From positions 248,001 through 312,000 of the forward strand of contig NZ_CP041186.1 in assembly GCF_006517175.1 (NCBI RefSeq): a stretch of 64,000 nt of DNA, written 5' to 3'. The position numbers and the translations under genes were made by a program. The DNA comes from Persicimonas caeni. Lineage in GTDB: Bacteria > Myxococcota_A > Bradymonadia > Bradymonadales > Bradymonadaceae. Shown here piece by piece: positions 18,140-26,914 of this stretch; positions within the stretch are counted from its first letter, which is position 1; each line of letters begins with the position of its first letter. The notes under the pieces are model-generated. The model did no database searches and was not told the DNA's origin. It saw nothing but the letters and a program-made list of their open reading frames with translations.

Positions 18140-19024
18140 TCAGGCGTTGCGAGCCCGCAGGTGGTCGACGAGTGCGTCGTAGACCACGCGGATCGCAGCG
18201 CTGTTTCGCACCTCGCCGTGCATGGCGACCCAGAACGGCATGGCGCCGAGCATAAGCTCCGGCAAGACGCGCTCGACGTGCGAGTCGTCGGCGAAAAGGT
18301 CGACCTGGGCGCCGCCGATGCCAAGGCCGGCGCGGATGGCGCTCAGGTGGGCGAGGTAGCTGTCGGTGCGCATGCTGTAGTCGGTCGGCTCGGGGCTCAG
18401 GCCCATCTTGGCGAGCGCGGCGTCGACCTGGGTGCCGCGGTCTTCGCCGATGATGTCGTGGCCGGCGAGCTCGGCGACGCTGGTGGGGCGACCGCGCCGG
18501 TCGAGGTAGTCGCGGCTCGCGCACAGGCCGACCTCGGCCTCGCCGGCTTTGGTGCACACGATATCGAGCTGCTCGGGGCGAAAGAGGCGTACGGCGATGT
18601 CGGCTTCGCGCCGAAGCAGGTTCGACGCCTTGTTGTCGACGACGAGCTCGAAGGTCAGCTCCGGGTAGTCTTGGCGCAACGAGGCCAAGCACGGCGGCAG
18701 GATGTGCACCGCGACCGGCCCGCTGGCCGAGATGCGCACCGCCCCGCGCACCTCTCGCGTCAGACCGCCGGCGCGCCGAAGAAAGCCCGCCACGCCCTGC
18801 TCGACCTCGCGCGCCGCCGCCAACAAGTCTTGCCCGCGGTCGGTGAGCTCGAAGCCTCGAGCGTGGCGAATAAAGAGCGGCACGGAGAGCGTCTCTTCGA
18901 GCTGCTGCATCTGCCGGCTCACCGTCGGCTGACTGATGCCTAGCACTTCGGCCGCACCGGTAAAGCTCCCCTCCTCGGCGACCCGAAGAAAGGTCCGCAG
19001 CAGATTCCAGTCGATATCGTTCAT
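18140..19024 (-). CDS. LysR-family transcriptional regulator
   Basis: A 294-aa regulator. The N-terminal winged helix-turn-helix is clear: WNLLRTFLRVAEEGSFTGAAEVLGISQPTVSRQMQQLEE, the LysR signature, followed by LFIRHARGFELTDRG. The rest (about residues 90-294) is the periplasmic-binding-like effector domain, with the PELTFELV and DIAVRLFRP segments typical of the family. The usual LysR arrangement of a divergent target is absent: the gene upstream on the same strand is the TPR-PEGA gene's end, and the helicase gene follows. Its effector is unknown. Confidence 0.9.
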   Translation of the reverse strand: MNDIDWNLLRTFLRVAEEGSFTGAAEVLGISQPTVSRQMQQLEETLSVPLFIRHARGFELTDRGQDLLAAAREVEQGVAGFLRRAGGLTREVRGAVRISASGPVAVHILPPCLASLRQDYPELTFELVVDNKASNLLRREADIAVRLFRPEQLDIVCTKAGEAEVGLCASRDYLDRRGRPTSVAELAGHDIIGEDRGTQVDAALAKMGLSPEPTDYSMRTDSYLAHLSAIRAGLGIGGAQVDLFADDSHVERVLPELMLGAMPFWVAMHGEVRNSAAIRVVYDALVDHLRARNA

Positions 19025-19062
19025 GTGTCGTTAGAGCCTGCAGAGTTCGTATAGCGCCCGCT

Positions 19063-20061
19063 CTAGAACCGTCCCATCAACGTCGCTCCGCCCACGCCGG
19101 GCACGAGCGCGACCTCGTCATCTTCCATCAGCCAGAGGGTTAGCCCGGCGCCGACTCCCACGATGCCGACACTGGTCAGAATCCAGCCGGTGCGCCCGTA
19201 GTAGTAGGACTCGCGGGTCAGCTCGTCGTAGTCCGAGGGACGCTCGGGGACGGGCTCGTCGTTGCGGTAAGCAGCGAGGCGTCGGGCGTCGTAGGTGTCG
19301 AGTTGGGATTGGGCCGACTGGGAGGCGATCAGAAAGCCGCCGCCGGTCGCCAAGGCCGTCGCCCCTACCCCGCCGACAATCCACGGCCAAGCGATGGAGT
19401 CGTCGGCCGGAGCTACCGGCTGGAGCGGATAGACCATCGACAGGGTCTCGCCGGCTTCGACGCGCAGCACGCGTTCGATGGGGCGGTGATGGTCGGCCTC
19501 CAGGCGAATCTGGACGTCGCCGGGCTCGATCCGGAGGCGTACCGGCGTGACGCCGCGCGGCTCGGCTTCGTCACCGATGCGCACACGCGCCCCGGCCGGG
19601 TTCGAGTCGACGATGAGCACGGCCAGCTTCGAGGCGGCCGACTCGGGGGCGGACTCTTCGGCGGAGGCGTCGTCGCCGCTGCGGCGGCTGGCCAGAATCT
19701 GCTCCAAGTCGCCGATGCGTCGGCGCACAAGCTCCGCGTCGGAGGCATCGGGGGCGGCCTCGACGTAGCGCTGGTAGTAAGCGACGGCTTCTTCCAGGTC
19801 GCCCTGCTGTTCGTAGGCGTCGCCGATTCGGTACAGGATATTGGGCTCGGGAAAGATTTCGTACGCCCGCTCGAGCTTGGCGATGGCCTGGGCGTACTCC
19901 TCGGATTCGAAGGCGCCTTGCGCGGCCGTGAACAGACGCCCCAACTCGGCACGCTCGTCGGCGGACAGCTCGGCCAGGGACGGCTCGGCGGCCCAGGCGA
20001 CCGACGGCGCGGCGAGCGCGACGGACAACAACAGCGCGACCATGCGACTGCGACGGCTCAT
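19063..20061 (-). CDS. exported TPR and PEGA-domain protein
   Basis: A 332-aa envelope protein. Start ATG at 20061 is chosen because it overlaps the kinase stop (ATGA, 20058-20061) and has GAGGAG just upstream; an ATG 15 bp earlier is possible. A Sec signal peptide (MSRRSRM...SVAWA) leads to TPR-like helices (about residues 30-130) with YQRYVEAAPDASDAELVRRR. A PEGA domain follows (VDSNPAGARVRIGDEAEPRGVTP, about residues 150-225). Two hydrophobic segments (WPWIVGGVGATALATGGGFLI and GWILTSVGIVGVGAGLTLWL) come near the end. TPR-PEGA proteins are commonly paired with Ser/Thr kinases in myxobacteria. The coupling implies joint expression with the kinase. Confidence 0.82.
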   Translation of the reverse strand: MSRRSRMVALLLSVALAAPSVAWAAEPSLAELSADERAELGRLFTAAQGAFESEEYAQAIAKLERAYEIFPEPNILYRIGDAYEQQGDLEEAVAYYQRYVEAAPDASDAELVRRRIGDLEQILASRRSGDDASAEESAPESAASKLAVLIVDSNPAGARVRIGDEAEPRGVTPVRLRIEPGDVQIRLEADHHRPIERVLRVEAGETLSMVYPLQPVAPADDSIAWPWIVGGVGATALATGGGFLIASQSAQSQLDTYDARRLAAYRNDEPVPERPSDYDELTRESYYYGRTGWILTSVGIVGVGAGLTLWLMEDDEVALVPGVGGATLMGRF

Positions 20062-21821
20062 CGACTCCTCAGCCATTCGAGTCCCTTGTCGAGCTTCTCT
20101 TCATCCTTGTTGGAATCGGACGCGGTCTCTTTGTCGCTTTCTTTCTCGCTCGCTTTATCGATATCGGACTGTCGAGCTGGCTCGTCCCGGGGCTGCTTCG
20201 GCGAGGCCTTCGGTTCGGGCTCGGAAGGCTTTTCCGGTTTCGAATCTTTCGCCGCGCTCTCCGTCGGCTCCGCCTCGTCGGCAGGAGCAGCAATCTCGGC
20301 GTCGTCGTCGGCCTCGTCAGCCGAAGCCTCCTCGCTCTCGGGCTCCACCACGTTCACGGCAGGTTGTTCTGTCGGCGGAGGAGTCGGCGAAGAAGGCTCG
20401 CCGGAAGGCTTTTGCTCGTCGGGCGACTTCTCCACTTGCTCCCTGTCGGTCGGCGCGGGCGACTCGGTCGGACTATGCTCCGTCCAAATGGCAATCCCCA
20501 CGGCCGCTAATGCAAGAAGCACCGCAACAGCCACAAAGTAACGCCAACGACCATCTGCGTTCGCGTCTTCGGGCGCGTCGTCGACCTGGCGGATGCGTCC
20601 AGTGCTCGTATCTGCCGGCGGCTGACTCTCGGCGGGCATCGTCCACTGCTCGGTCTGGGCGTGCGCCGCGGCGCTGTCGTCCACGTCCTGCGCCATGGGC
20701 CGGGTCGGGTGCGGATCTGTGCGCCGAAGCAACTCGGCGGTCTCCGGGATCAGCCAACCCTCGAAAAAGGGGAGCTCCTCGGTGGTCTTGTCGGCGGTCC
20801 ATGTTTCGGTGGGTGCGTCCAGCTCCCCCGTCTCCACCGTGGGAGCGTCGAGCGCGCTCATCCAGGGGCGAAGCGCCACCGCCGGTGAACTCGCCCCGTC
20901 GAGGCGAAGCGTGCCAAAGCCGTGCTCGTCGCGGATGGCGTCGAGGCGACGCAGGACCGCGCGCGCCGACTCGGGTCGGTCGGCGGGCCTTTTGGCCAAC
21001 AACGACTCGACCAGCTCGACCAGCTCTGCAGGCACGGCATCGGCGGGCAGCACTTCGGCCAGCGAAGGGGGCGGCTCGCCCATGTGGCGAAGCATGATGG
21101 AGACGGGTGTGGGCCCTTGAAAGAGCGGCTGGCCCGAGAGCATCTCGTAGAGCAGCACGCCGACCGAGTATAGGTCGGTGCGGCCGTCGATGTCGGCGCC
21201 GCGCGCCGCCTCCGGCGCCATATACAAAGGACTGCCCACGACCTCGCCGGTCGCGGTCACCCGCCCGTCATCGTCGACCTGGGTGGAGCGCGAGATGCCG
21301 AAATCGACGACCTTGACCCCGAGGGTGTCGTCGGAGCGCACCGTCAGCAAGATATTGCCCGGCTTGATGTCGCGGTGGACGATGCCGAGTCGGTGCGGCT
21401 CGGTGAGCGCGGCGCAGACGCCGCGGGCAATTTCGATGGACAAGGCCGGATCGAACCGAAAGCGCGCCACCAGCGCGTCGAGGCCGACGCCGTCGACCAT
21501 CTCCATGACGATGAAGTGCAGGCGCAACTCGGGGTCGACGCCCGAGTCGTAGACCCGCACGATATTCGGATGCGTCAGTTGGCTGACGATGTCGATCTCG
21601 CGCTTGAACCTGTCGAGGGCCTTTTGCGAGTCGCCTTCGTTGAGCTTGAGGAGCTTGAGGGCTACCGAGCGGTTCAGGTTCTGCTGAGTAGTCCGATAGA
21701 CCATACCCATGCCGCCACCGCCGATGATCGCGTCGAGCCGGTACTTGCCCCCGATTTCGTAGTCGAGCAGTTCCTCGGGCGAAACGAGGACGCGACGTTG
21801 TGGGTTGGCAGATGATGCCAT
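20058..21821 (-). CDS. Hanks-type Ser/Thr protein kinase, single-pass membrane
   Basis: About 587 aa from ATG 21821; an in-frame ATG at 21869 would add 16 residues. The kinase domain covers roughly residues 20-295 and is complete: GGGGMGMVY glycine loop, VALKLL lysine, HRDIKPGN catalytic loop, DFG, and GSPLYMAPE. A transmembrane helix (YFVAVAVLLALAAVGIAIW) lies near residue 440. The C-terminal extracytoplasmic tail is low-complexity, rich in Glu, Pro, Ser and Lys (PEGSPxPxP-like, then KEKESDKE), and has no PASTA domains. It is translationally coupled to the TPR-PEGA gene, a likely partner or substrate. Confidence 0.92.
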   Translation of the reverse strand: MASSANPQRRVLVSPEELLDYEIGGKYRLDAIIGGGGMGMVYRTTQQNLNRSVALKLLKLNEGDSQKALDRFKREIDIVSQLTHPNIVRVYDSGVDPELRLHFIVMEMVDGVGLDALVARFRFDPALSIEIARGVCAALTEPHRLGIVHRDIKPGNILLTVRSDDTLGVKVVDFGISRSTQVDDDGRVTATGEVVGSPLYMAPEAARGADIDGRTDLYSVGVLLYEMLSGQPLFQGPTPVSIMLRHMGEPPPSLAEVLPADAVPAELVELVESLLAKRPADRPESARAVLRRLDAIRDEHGFGTLRLDGASSPAVALRPWMSALDAPTVETGELDAPTETWTADKTTEELPFFEGWLIPETAELLRRTDPHPTRPMAQDVDDSAAAHAQTEQWTMPAESQPPADTSTGRIRQVDDAPEDANADGRWRYFVAVAVLLALAAVGIAIWTEHSPTESPAPTDREQVEKSPDEQKPSGEPSSPTPPPTEQPAVNVVEPESEEASADEADDDAEIAAPADEAEPTESAAKDSKPEKPSEPEPKASPKQPRDEPARQSDIDKASEKESDKETASDSNKDEEKLDKGLEWLRSR

Positions 21822-21911
21822 CGTTGGTGACCTGGACTCTTGCGACTTTATGCCCGCAGCATCATGCACGCCGCGAAATTTCGATGCAACACCACCGTCT
21901 CGGCTCGACTC

Positions 21912-22973
21912 TCAATTCGGATCGCAGCAGTAAAGCCCGCAGCACGACTCGCCCACGAAGCAATCCTCGTTGGTGTCGCAGGCAAAGGTGCACTCGTCGA
22001 GCTTGCACAGCCCGTCGGCGTAGCCTCGCAGGCCGCAATGGGCGTTCTCAGTGCAGGCGATGCCCCGGTCGGCCAACGCCTCGCAAGTGGTGTTCTGCTC
22101 GTTCGGAGCGCAGTAGACCTCCGGGGGCGCTCCGGACAGGGTGCGGCGAGTGACCGTCACCGGGTACGGCGACTGGCAAGTGTCGAATTTGAGCGGCAGG
22201 CAGTAGCCGTCGGGCAACTCGTTGCCGCTGAAGTTCATCGGCACGCACCGGCTCTGCGGCTCGCGGCACTCGCTGTCGGCGGCACACGAATCGCAATCAC
22301 CGCGGCTGGCGACCGGCGTCTCCGTGCAGGTGTTGGTGGCAGGGTTGCACGAGTTGGAGCCGCACGCCGCGCGGTCTTCGACCGTGCACTCGACGCATTG
22401 ACCCTCGTGACAGACCGAACCGTTGGAGTGATTGGAGCAGTCGGCGTCCTTTTCGCAAAAAGCGCAGTCGCCGGCCACGCAACGCAAGCCGCAGACACCG
22501 CCCGCCTCGCAGGTCGCCTCCACGCCCTCTTGCTCGCCGTCGGGGCACGGCTCACACCGCGTGCCGCAGGTTTGAGGAGACGTGTCGTCGACACAAGTGT
22601 CGCCGCAGAGGTGAAACCCGTCCGGGCAGCTGCACTGGCCTTCGTCGCACACCTGGTTTGCATCACATTGGCTGTCTTTGGTGCACCCGACACACCGGCC
22701 GGTGGACGGGTCGCAGACAAAACGGCCGCAGTCGATCTCGGCGTTTCGGCAGTCGCGCACGTCATCGGGCCCTACGTCAGCGGGCACGAGCTCAGCGCGA
22801 CAGACACCATCGACGCAGCGCTCGCCGCGAAAGCAGTCAGACTGGCGAGCACACTGCCCGACGCCCGGATCACACGCACTCAGCAGGCTACAAACCAAGC
22901 CCAGGCTCAGTAGGCTCCACAATACTCTTGGGAGACTCCAAGCGCGCAGCCCATCAGGGACATCGTGGGACAT
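21912..22973 (-). CDS. Cys-rich lipoprotein, EGF/DUF4215-like repeats (paralog B)
   Basis: A 353-aa lipoprotein: signal segment ending LLSAC (Cys34), then more than 40 Cys in short EGF-like units such as CxxDxxCDxNQVCDEGQC and CGDTCVDDTSPQTCGTRCEPCPDG. It is a paralog of the gene just upstream: both contain the TCVDDTSPQTCG/VCVDSTSPQTCG block, CxECTVEDRAACGSNSC and a closing DGLC...C pattern. The annotated start (ATG 22973) overlaps the upstream gene by 67 bp; a later TTG at 22922 would shorten the overlap. Probably surface-exposed and disulfide-rich. Function unknown. Confidence 0.8.
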   Translation of the reverse strand: MSHDVPDGLRAWSLPRVLWSLLSLGLVCSLLSACDPGVGQCARQSDCFRGERCVDGVCRAELVPADVGPDDVRDCRNAEIDCGRFVCDPSTGRCVGCTKDSQCDANQVCDEGQCSCPDGFHLCGDTCVDDTSPQTCGTRCEPCPDGEQEGVEATCEAGGVCGLRCVAGDCAFCEKDADCSNHSNGSVCHEGQCVECTVEDRAACGSNSCNPATNTCTETPVASRGDCDSCAADSECREPQSRCVPMNFSGNELPDGYCLPLKFDTCQSPYPVTVTRRTLSGAPPEVYCAPNEQNTTCEALADRGIACTENAHCGLRGYADGLCKLDECTFACDTNEDCFVGESCCGLYCCDPN

Positions 22974-24007
22974 TCTCCATCACTCGAACAGGGGAAGGTA
23001 CAGGCGGCCGTGTCGAAGTCGATCGGCTCACAAAGACCATCGGCGAATCCGTCGGCGCCGCAGTCGGAGGCGTCGGCGCAGGAAGCTCCGTATTGAGTCA
23101 CCGCCTCGCACGTGGTCAGCGTCTCGTTGATGGTGCAGAAATCGCCCGACACCCCGTTGACGCTCTGGCGGGTGACCTTGTTCGGGTAAGGTCGAGCGCA
23201 ATCGGGCGCGGCCACCGGAAGGCAAAAGGCCTTCTGGCGCGGCGAGTCCTTGAACTCCATCGGCACGCAGGCGTGGTCGACCTTGCACTCGCTGTCGCTG
23301 ACGCACTCCTGACAGGCCGTCAGGCTGCCGCGCTGGGTGTTGGTGCACTGGCCGGTAGACGGGTCACACGAGTTGCCGCCGCACGCCGAGGCGTCGTCGG
23401 GCGAGCACTCCGTGCAGGTGCCTTCCCAGCAAATCCCAGCGCCGTCCAAGTGACTGCAGTCATCGTTGGAGGTGCATGCGATGCACACTCCCCGATCATC
23501 GCAAGTCGACGCCGCCGGATCGGTGCAATCGACGTTGCTCGTGCATTGCACACAGGCCTTGGCGGTCTCGTCCCACTGGAACCCTTCGTCACACTCGACG
23601 CCGCACGCGCCGTCGGTGCAGGTTGCGGTGGCGTTAGGATGATCGGGACAAGGCTCGCATCGGTCGCCGCAGGTCTGGGGCGACGTGCTGTCGACACAAA
23701 CGCCGGAGCACTCGTGGAAGCCCGTCTCACAGGTGTCGCCCTGGGAGCAGCCGTCGCCGGTACATGCGTCGCCGCCAACATCTTCTTGGCTGGTATCAGG
23801 GTCGCTAGAGACATCTTGGGAGGTGTCGGAAGCCCCGGCATCCGCTGGCTCGATAGGCTCGCAGGTGCCGTCGACGCACTGGCCGTTCTCGCAGTCGACG
23901 TCGACCACGCACTCCGGCTCCTCTTCCGACGACGAGCAGGCCGAAAAGGCAAGTGCGCACAGAAAACCACAAACGAGGGTAACCAGCCGAATCGACGCGA
24001 GTTTCAC
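22907..24007 (-). CDS. Cys-rich lipoprotein, EGF/DUF4215-like repeats (paralog A)
   Basis: A 366-aa lipoprotein with a clear lipobox (AFSAC, Cys24), an acidic D-T-S-Q-D linker (about residues 55-80) and then Cys-rich repeats parallel to those in the downstream gene. The shared core motifs show tandem duplication. The pair probably forms one transcript, with the second gene starting inside the end of this one. In Bradymonadales-like genomes such lipoproteins are abundant. I cannot assign a ligand. Confidence 0.82.
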   Translation of the reverse strand: MKLASIRLVTLVCGFLCALAFSACSSSEEEPECVVDVDCENGQCVDGTCEPIEPADAGASDTSQDVSSDPDTSQEDVGGDACTGDGCSQGDTCETGFHECSGVCVDSTSPQTCGDRCEPCPDHPNATATCTDGACGVECDEGFQWDETAKACVQCTSNVDCTDPAASTCDDRGVCIACTSNDDCSHLDGAGICWEGTCTECSPDDASACGGNSCDPSTGQCTNTQRGSLTACQECVSDSECKVDHACVPMEFKDSPRQKAFCLPVAAPDCARPYPNKVTRQSVNGVSGDFCTINETLTTCEAVTQYGASCADASDCGADGFADGLCEPIDFDTAACTFPCSSDGECPTMSLMGCALGVSQEYCGAY

Positions 24008-24075
24008 AAAAGCCTCATCAACAACAGACCGAAGGAGAAGGCATTGTGAAATCCCGGCCTTCGTGCGTCAAGCAC

Positions 24076-24705
24076 TCAACTCGGTTCGGGCGACGACGCG
24101 CGCCGGTATTCGCCCACCAAATGGAAGCTCACGATGCTCGGCAGCCCGGGCAGGTCGACAAAATCGACGTCGACCGGCTCCCACTCGGAGGCCTCGAGGG
24201 CGTCTTGCAGCGGACGGCCCGGATGACACCCTCCCAGACACCGCTTCCAGACCGGGGTAACGAGCTGCTGGCAGCTGGCCATCCAGCGCTTCTCGTGGCG
24301 CACGTGCTCCATGATGAGCAGCCGGCCGCCCGGGCGCACCACGCGGTGCAGCTCGGCGAGCACGGCCTCGGGGTCGCGCACCGAGCACATCACAAACGTG
24401 CTCACGGCTGTGTCGACGCTGGCGTCGTCGAGGGGAAGGTCTTCGCCGAACGCGTCGATGCGCTCGACGTCGAGCCCAGCTTTGCGAGCGCGCTCCTCGC
24501 CGCGCGCCCACATCGTGTCGTCTGGCTCGATGCCCACCACACGCTCGATTTGTGCACGGTCATAGTGCGAGAAGTTCAGCCCGCTGCCGGCGCCGAGTTC
24601 GAGCACCGTCCCCCGCGCCTTGGCGATCAGACGCGCCCGATAAGGCGTCGCCTTGCGCAACGCCAAGTCGTTGACCAACGGAAAGAGAAAGTCTCCAAAG
24701 CTCAT
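24076..24705 (-). CDS. class I SAM-dependent methyltransferase
   Basis: A 209-aa cytosolic enzyme. Motif I is TVLELGAGSGLNFSHY, the acidic loop is VVGIEPDD, motif II is DTAVSTFVMCSVRDPEAVLAEL and motif III is RPGGRLLIMEHVR, placing it in the Methyltransf_11 group, with some likeness to METTL7/UbiE-type enzymes. The ATG at 24705 lies 3 bp after the stop of the GGDEF gene, with GGAG at suitable distance inside that gene's end. An upstream TTG at 24711 is in frame but less likely. The Cys pair CLGGCHPG near the end is characteristic of METTL7-like proteins. Substrate unknown. Confidence 0.82.
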   Translation of the reverse strand: MSFGDFLFPLVNDLALRKATPYRARLIAKARGTVLELGAGSGLNFSHYDRAQIERVVGIEPDDTMWARGEERARKAGLDVERIDAFGEDLPLDDASVDTAVSTFVMCSVRDPEAVLAELHRVVRPGGRLLIMEHVRHEKRWMASCQQLVTPVWKRCLGGCHPGRPLQDALEASEWEPVDVDFVDLPGLPSIVSFHLVGEYRRASSPEPS

Positions 24706-24707
24706 GC

Positions 24708-26621
24708 TCAAATCTCCCGATTCTCGGCGACCACTTGGGCGCGCCCGCCTCGTTTGGCCCGGTAGAGCAGCTCGTCGGCGCGCTGCAGCGCATCGTAGAT
24801 GGAATCTTGGACGCGCATGCTCGTGACGCCACCGCTAAAGGTCACCGAGAAGTGCTCGCCGTCGTCGCTGACGAAATCGACGGAGCTGAAGACCTCGAGC
24901 GCGCGGGTCAGTTGAGCCTGCGCCGCCTCGACGTCCGGCTCGCGCAAGCCGATGACGAACTCCTCGCCGCCGAGACGCCCCACGACGATCGCCCTCGAAA
25001 GCTCTTCGCTCAGGCAGTTGGCGAGCTTTTGGAGGACGCGGTCGCCGACCCCGTGGCCCCAGGTGTCGTTGACCTGCTTGAAGCGGTCGACGTCGATGAT
25101 CGCCACCTGCAAAGCGCCGCGGCCAGGCTCCTCGGCGGCCGCCTTCATGCAGCGCAACGTCTCGCGCCGGTTTGGGATACCGGTCAGCGCGTCAATGGTC
25201 GCCTCGCGATGGGCGCGCTCGTAGGACCCGGCCACCGAAAGCCGCGCGGCGAGCATACCGGCGGTCAATTCGAGCAGTGAACGCTGGCGCTTCTCGAACT
25301 TCGCCTTGCTGCTCGGTTGGACCAGAAGTGCGCCGAGACTCTGCCCCGAGTAGGTCAACTCGGCGATTTGAATCGGCTCGTCGATCTGGGAAACTCGCCG
25401 CGACGTATGCCACGTCTGCAGACTGGGCCGGTCACCATGGCTTGTATCGGCTCGCGGGATGATAATCTCGGGGAGCACCTCTCCGAGCAACGGGGCGAAG
25501 CTTCCATTGGCGCTCGTGATGACGGTCTGGTCATCCTCGCGCAGGGCGACTGCCAACCCGTCGACATCCACGAGGGTGGCAGCCGACTCCAAGAAGACGT
25601 CGGCGGTATCCGTGCGGTTGAGCGACGAGCTCTGCAGCGTCTTCTGCAACTCGAGCGCCGCCGACATCGCCTCGTGCTCACTGGCCAGCATGCGCTCGGT
25701 GCGCGCCCTCGATGCGAAGACGCCCAGCCAGTTGGCCAGCATTCCGACGAAGTCCTCGTCAGCCTGCTCGAAGGGGAGTTTGCGCGGCGTCAGTCGCGCG
25801 AAGCTGACCGTCCCGTAGAGCTGCTCTCCCACTCTGACGACCGCGCCGATATAGGCTTTAGGCCGAAAGTGGTCGTGGCAAGGATGGAGCAGTTCGGAGT
25901 TCCATTCGATCTCGTGGACGGCATAGACTCCGCCCGACTCGAGCGTATGAGCGCACAGCGTGTCGTCCAAATCGAAGGTGTCACCGACCTTCAGCGACAT
26001 CGGCTCACGTGACCAAAAGTCGCGCACCGTCAACTCTTCGCCGCGAACGCTGCTCAAGATGCTCACGTCCATGTCGAGCATCTCGCCGGCCGCCTCGAGC
26101 GCGAAATGGACGACCTCCTGGAACGTGTTCCCCTCGTGAGTCGACAGCTCGTACAGCAGTTTGGTGTGCGCGAGCCGACGCGCCAGTTGATTGCGCACCC
26201 GGCGCAACTCCTTGTCGCGCTCGACCAGGTCGGTCACGTCGCGAATGATCCCCAGATAACCGCGCTTTTCGCCCGCGTCATTGAACAGCGGCACGGCGCG
26301 CGTTTCGCTCAGAAACGTGCTCCCGTCGCGTCGACGATACTCGATAAAGTAGGTCTGTGGCCCGGTCTGCGCATCAGGGTCGAAGTGCGCCCGCCCGGTT
26401 CGATTAAAATCTTCGGGATTGGCGTAAAAGAAGGCGGTCGACCGGCCCCCCAACGCCTTTCGCTCGTAGCCGAAAATCTCGACGAACCTGTCGTTGACGA
26501 ATTGGATACGCCGTTCGACGTCGGCAAAGATGACTGCGTCGGGCAGGTGGGAGACGAGCGACTCGAAGAGCTCTTCGGTCAGTTCTCGGGTAACAACTGT
26601 GGTCTCTTCAGACAGGCTCAT
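24708..26621 (-). CDS. PAS-GAF-GGDEF diguanylate cyclase
   Basis: A 637-aa signalling protein without membrane segments. An N-terminal PAS domain (about residues 20-135) contains PDAVIFADVERRIQFVNDRF and a PAC tail (GYLGIIRDVTDLVERD). One or two GAF-like domains follow (about 150-310 and 330-465). The C-terminal GGDEF domain (about 475-635) includes ATIDALTGIPNRR, IIDVDRFKQVND and an intact GGEEF active site. The inhibitory RxxD site five residues before GGEEF reads RAIV, so canonical c-di-GMP feedback inhibition is probably missing. It overlaps or abuts the methyltransferase start downstream, so the two are likely co-transcribed. Confidence 0.9.
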   Translation of the reverse strand: MSLSEETTVVTRELTEELFESLVSHLPDAVIFADVERRIQFVNDRFVEIFGYERKALGGRSTAFFYANPEDFNRTGRAHFDPDAQTGPQTYFIEYRRRDGSTFLSETRAVPLFNDAGEKRGYLGIIRDVTDLVERDKELRRVRNQLARRLAHTKLLYELSTHEGNTFQEVVHFALEAAGEMLDMDVSILSSVRGEELTVRDFWSREPMSLKVGDTFDLDDTLCAHTLESGGVYAVHEIEWNSELLHPCHDHFRPKAYIGAVVRVGEQLYGTVSFARLTPRKLPFEQADEDFVGMLANWLGVFASRARTERMLASEHEAMSAALELQKTLQSSSLNRTDTADVFLESAATLVDVDGLAVALREDDQTVITSANGSFAPLLGEVLPEIIIPRADTSHGDRPSLQTWHTSRRVSQIDEPIQIAELTYSGQSLGALLVQPSSKAKFEKRQRSLLELTAGMLAARLSVAGSYERAHREATIDALTGIPNRRETLRCMKAAAEEPGRGALQVAIIDVDRFKQVNDTWGHGVGDRVLQKLANCLSEELSRAIVVGRLGGEEFVIGLREPDVEAAQAQLTRALEVFSSVDFVSDDGEHFSVTFSGGVTSMRVQDSIYDALQRADELLYRAKRGGRAQVVAENREI

Positions 26622-26914
26622 GATGCTTCTGCGACGCGACGGGCTTGATAGTTCTGAAAGTGGGCGGAGTCCACGACCGCAGGCCCCCTAAACCAGTTAT
26701 CGCATCTCATTCAAACACACCACTTCGGGCCTCATTTGTAGCGAAACCGTTGATTTTATAAAAGCAAAACCTCTTGGAAAGTTTGACTTTAAGGGGCCTC
26801 AAAAGCATTTCAGTTCGACAGGCGTTTCCAGTTCTGCTCATTGAGCTCATCCGCCGCTTCGCCCCGCAGTTCCCATGCTCTCGAGCCCCAACACCACACC
26901 ACCAGCGGCGTAGA

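Noticed and set aside
13719-18692. Helicase start extended to 18692
   Set aside because: The extra 220 codons are the antisense-free shadow of the LysR gene in another frame of the same strand; homology to DUF4011 begins only near 18000.
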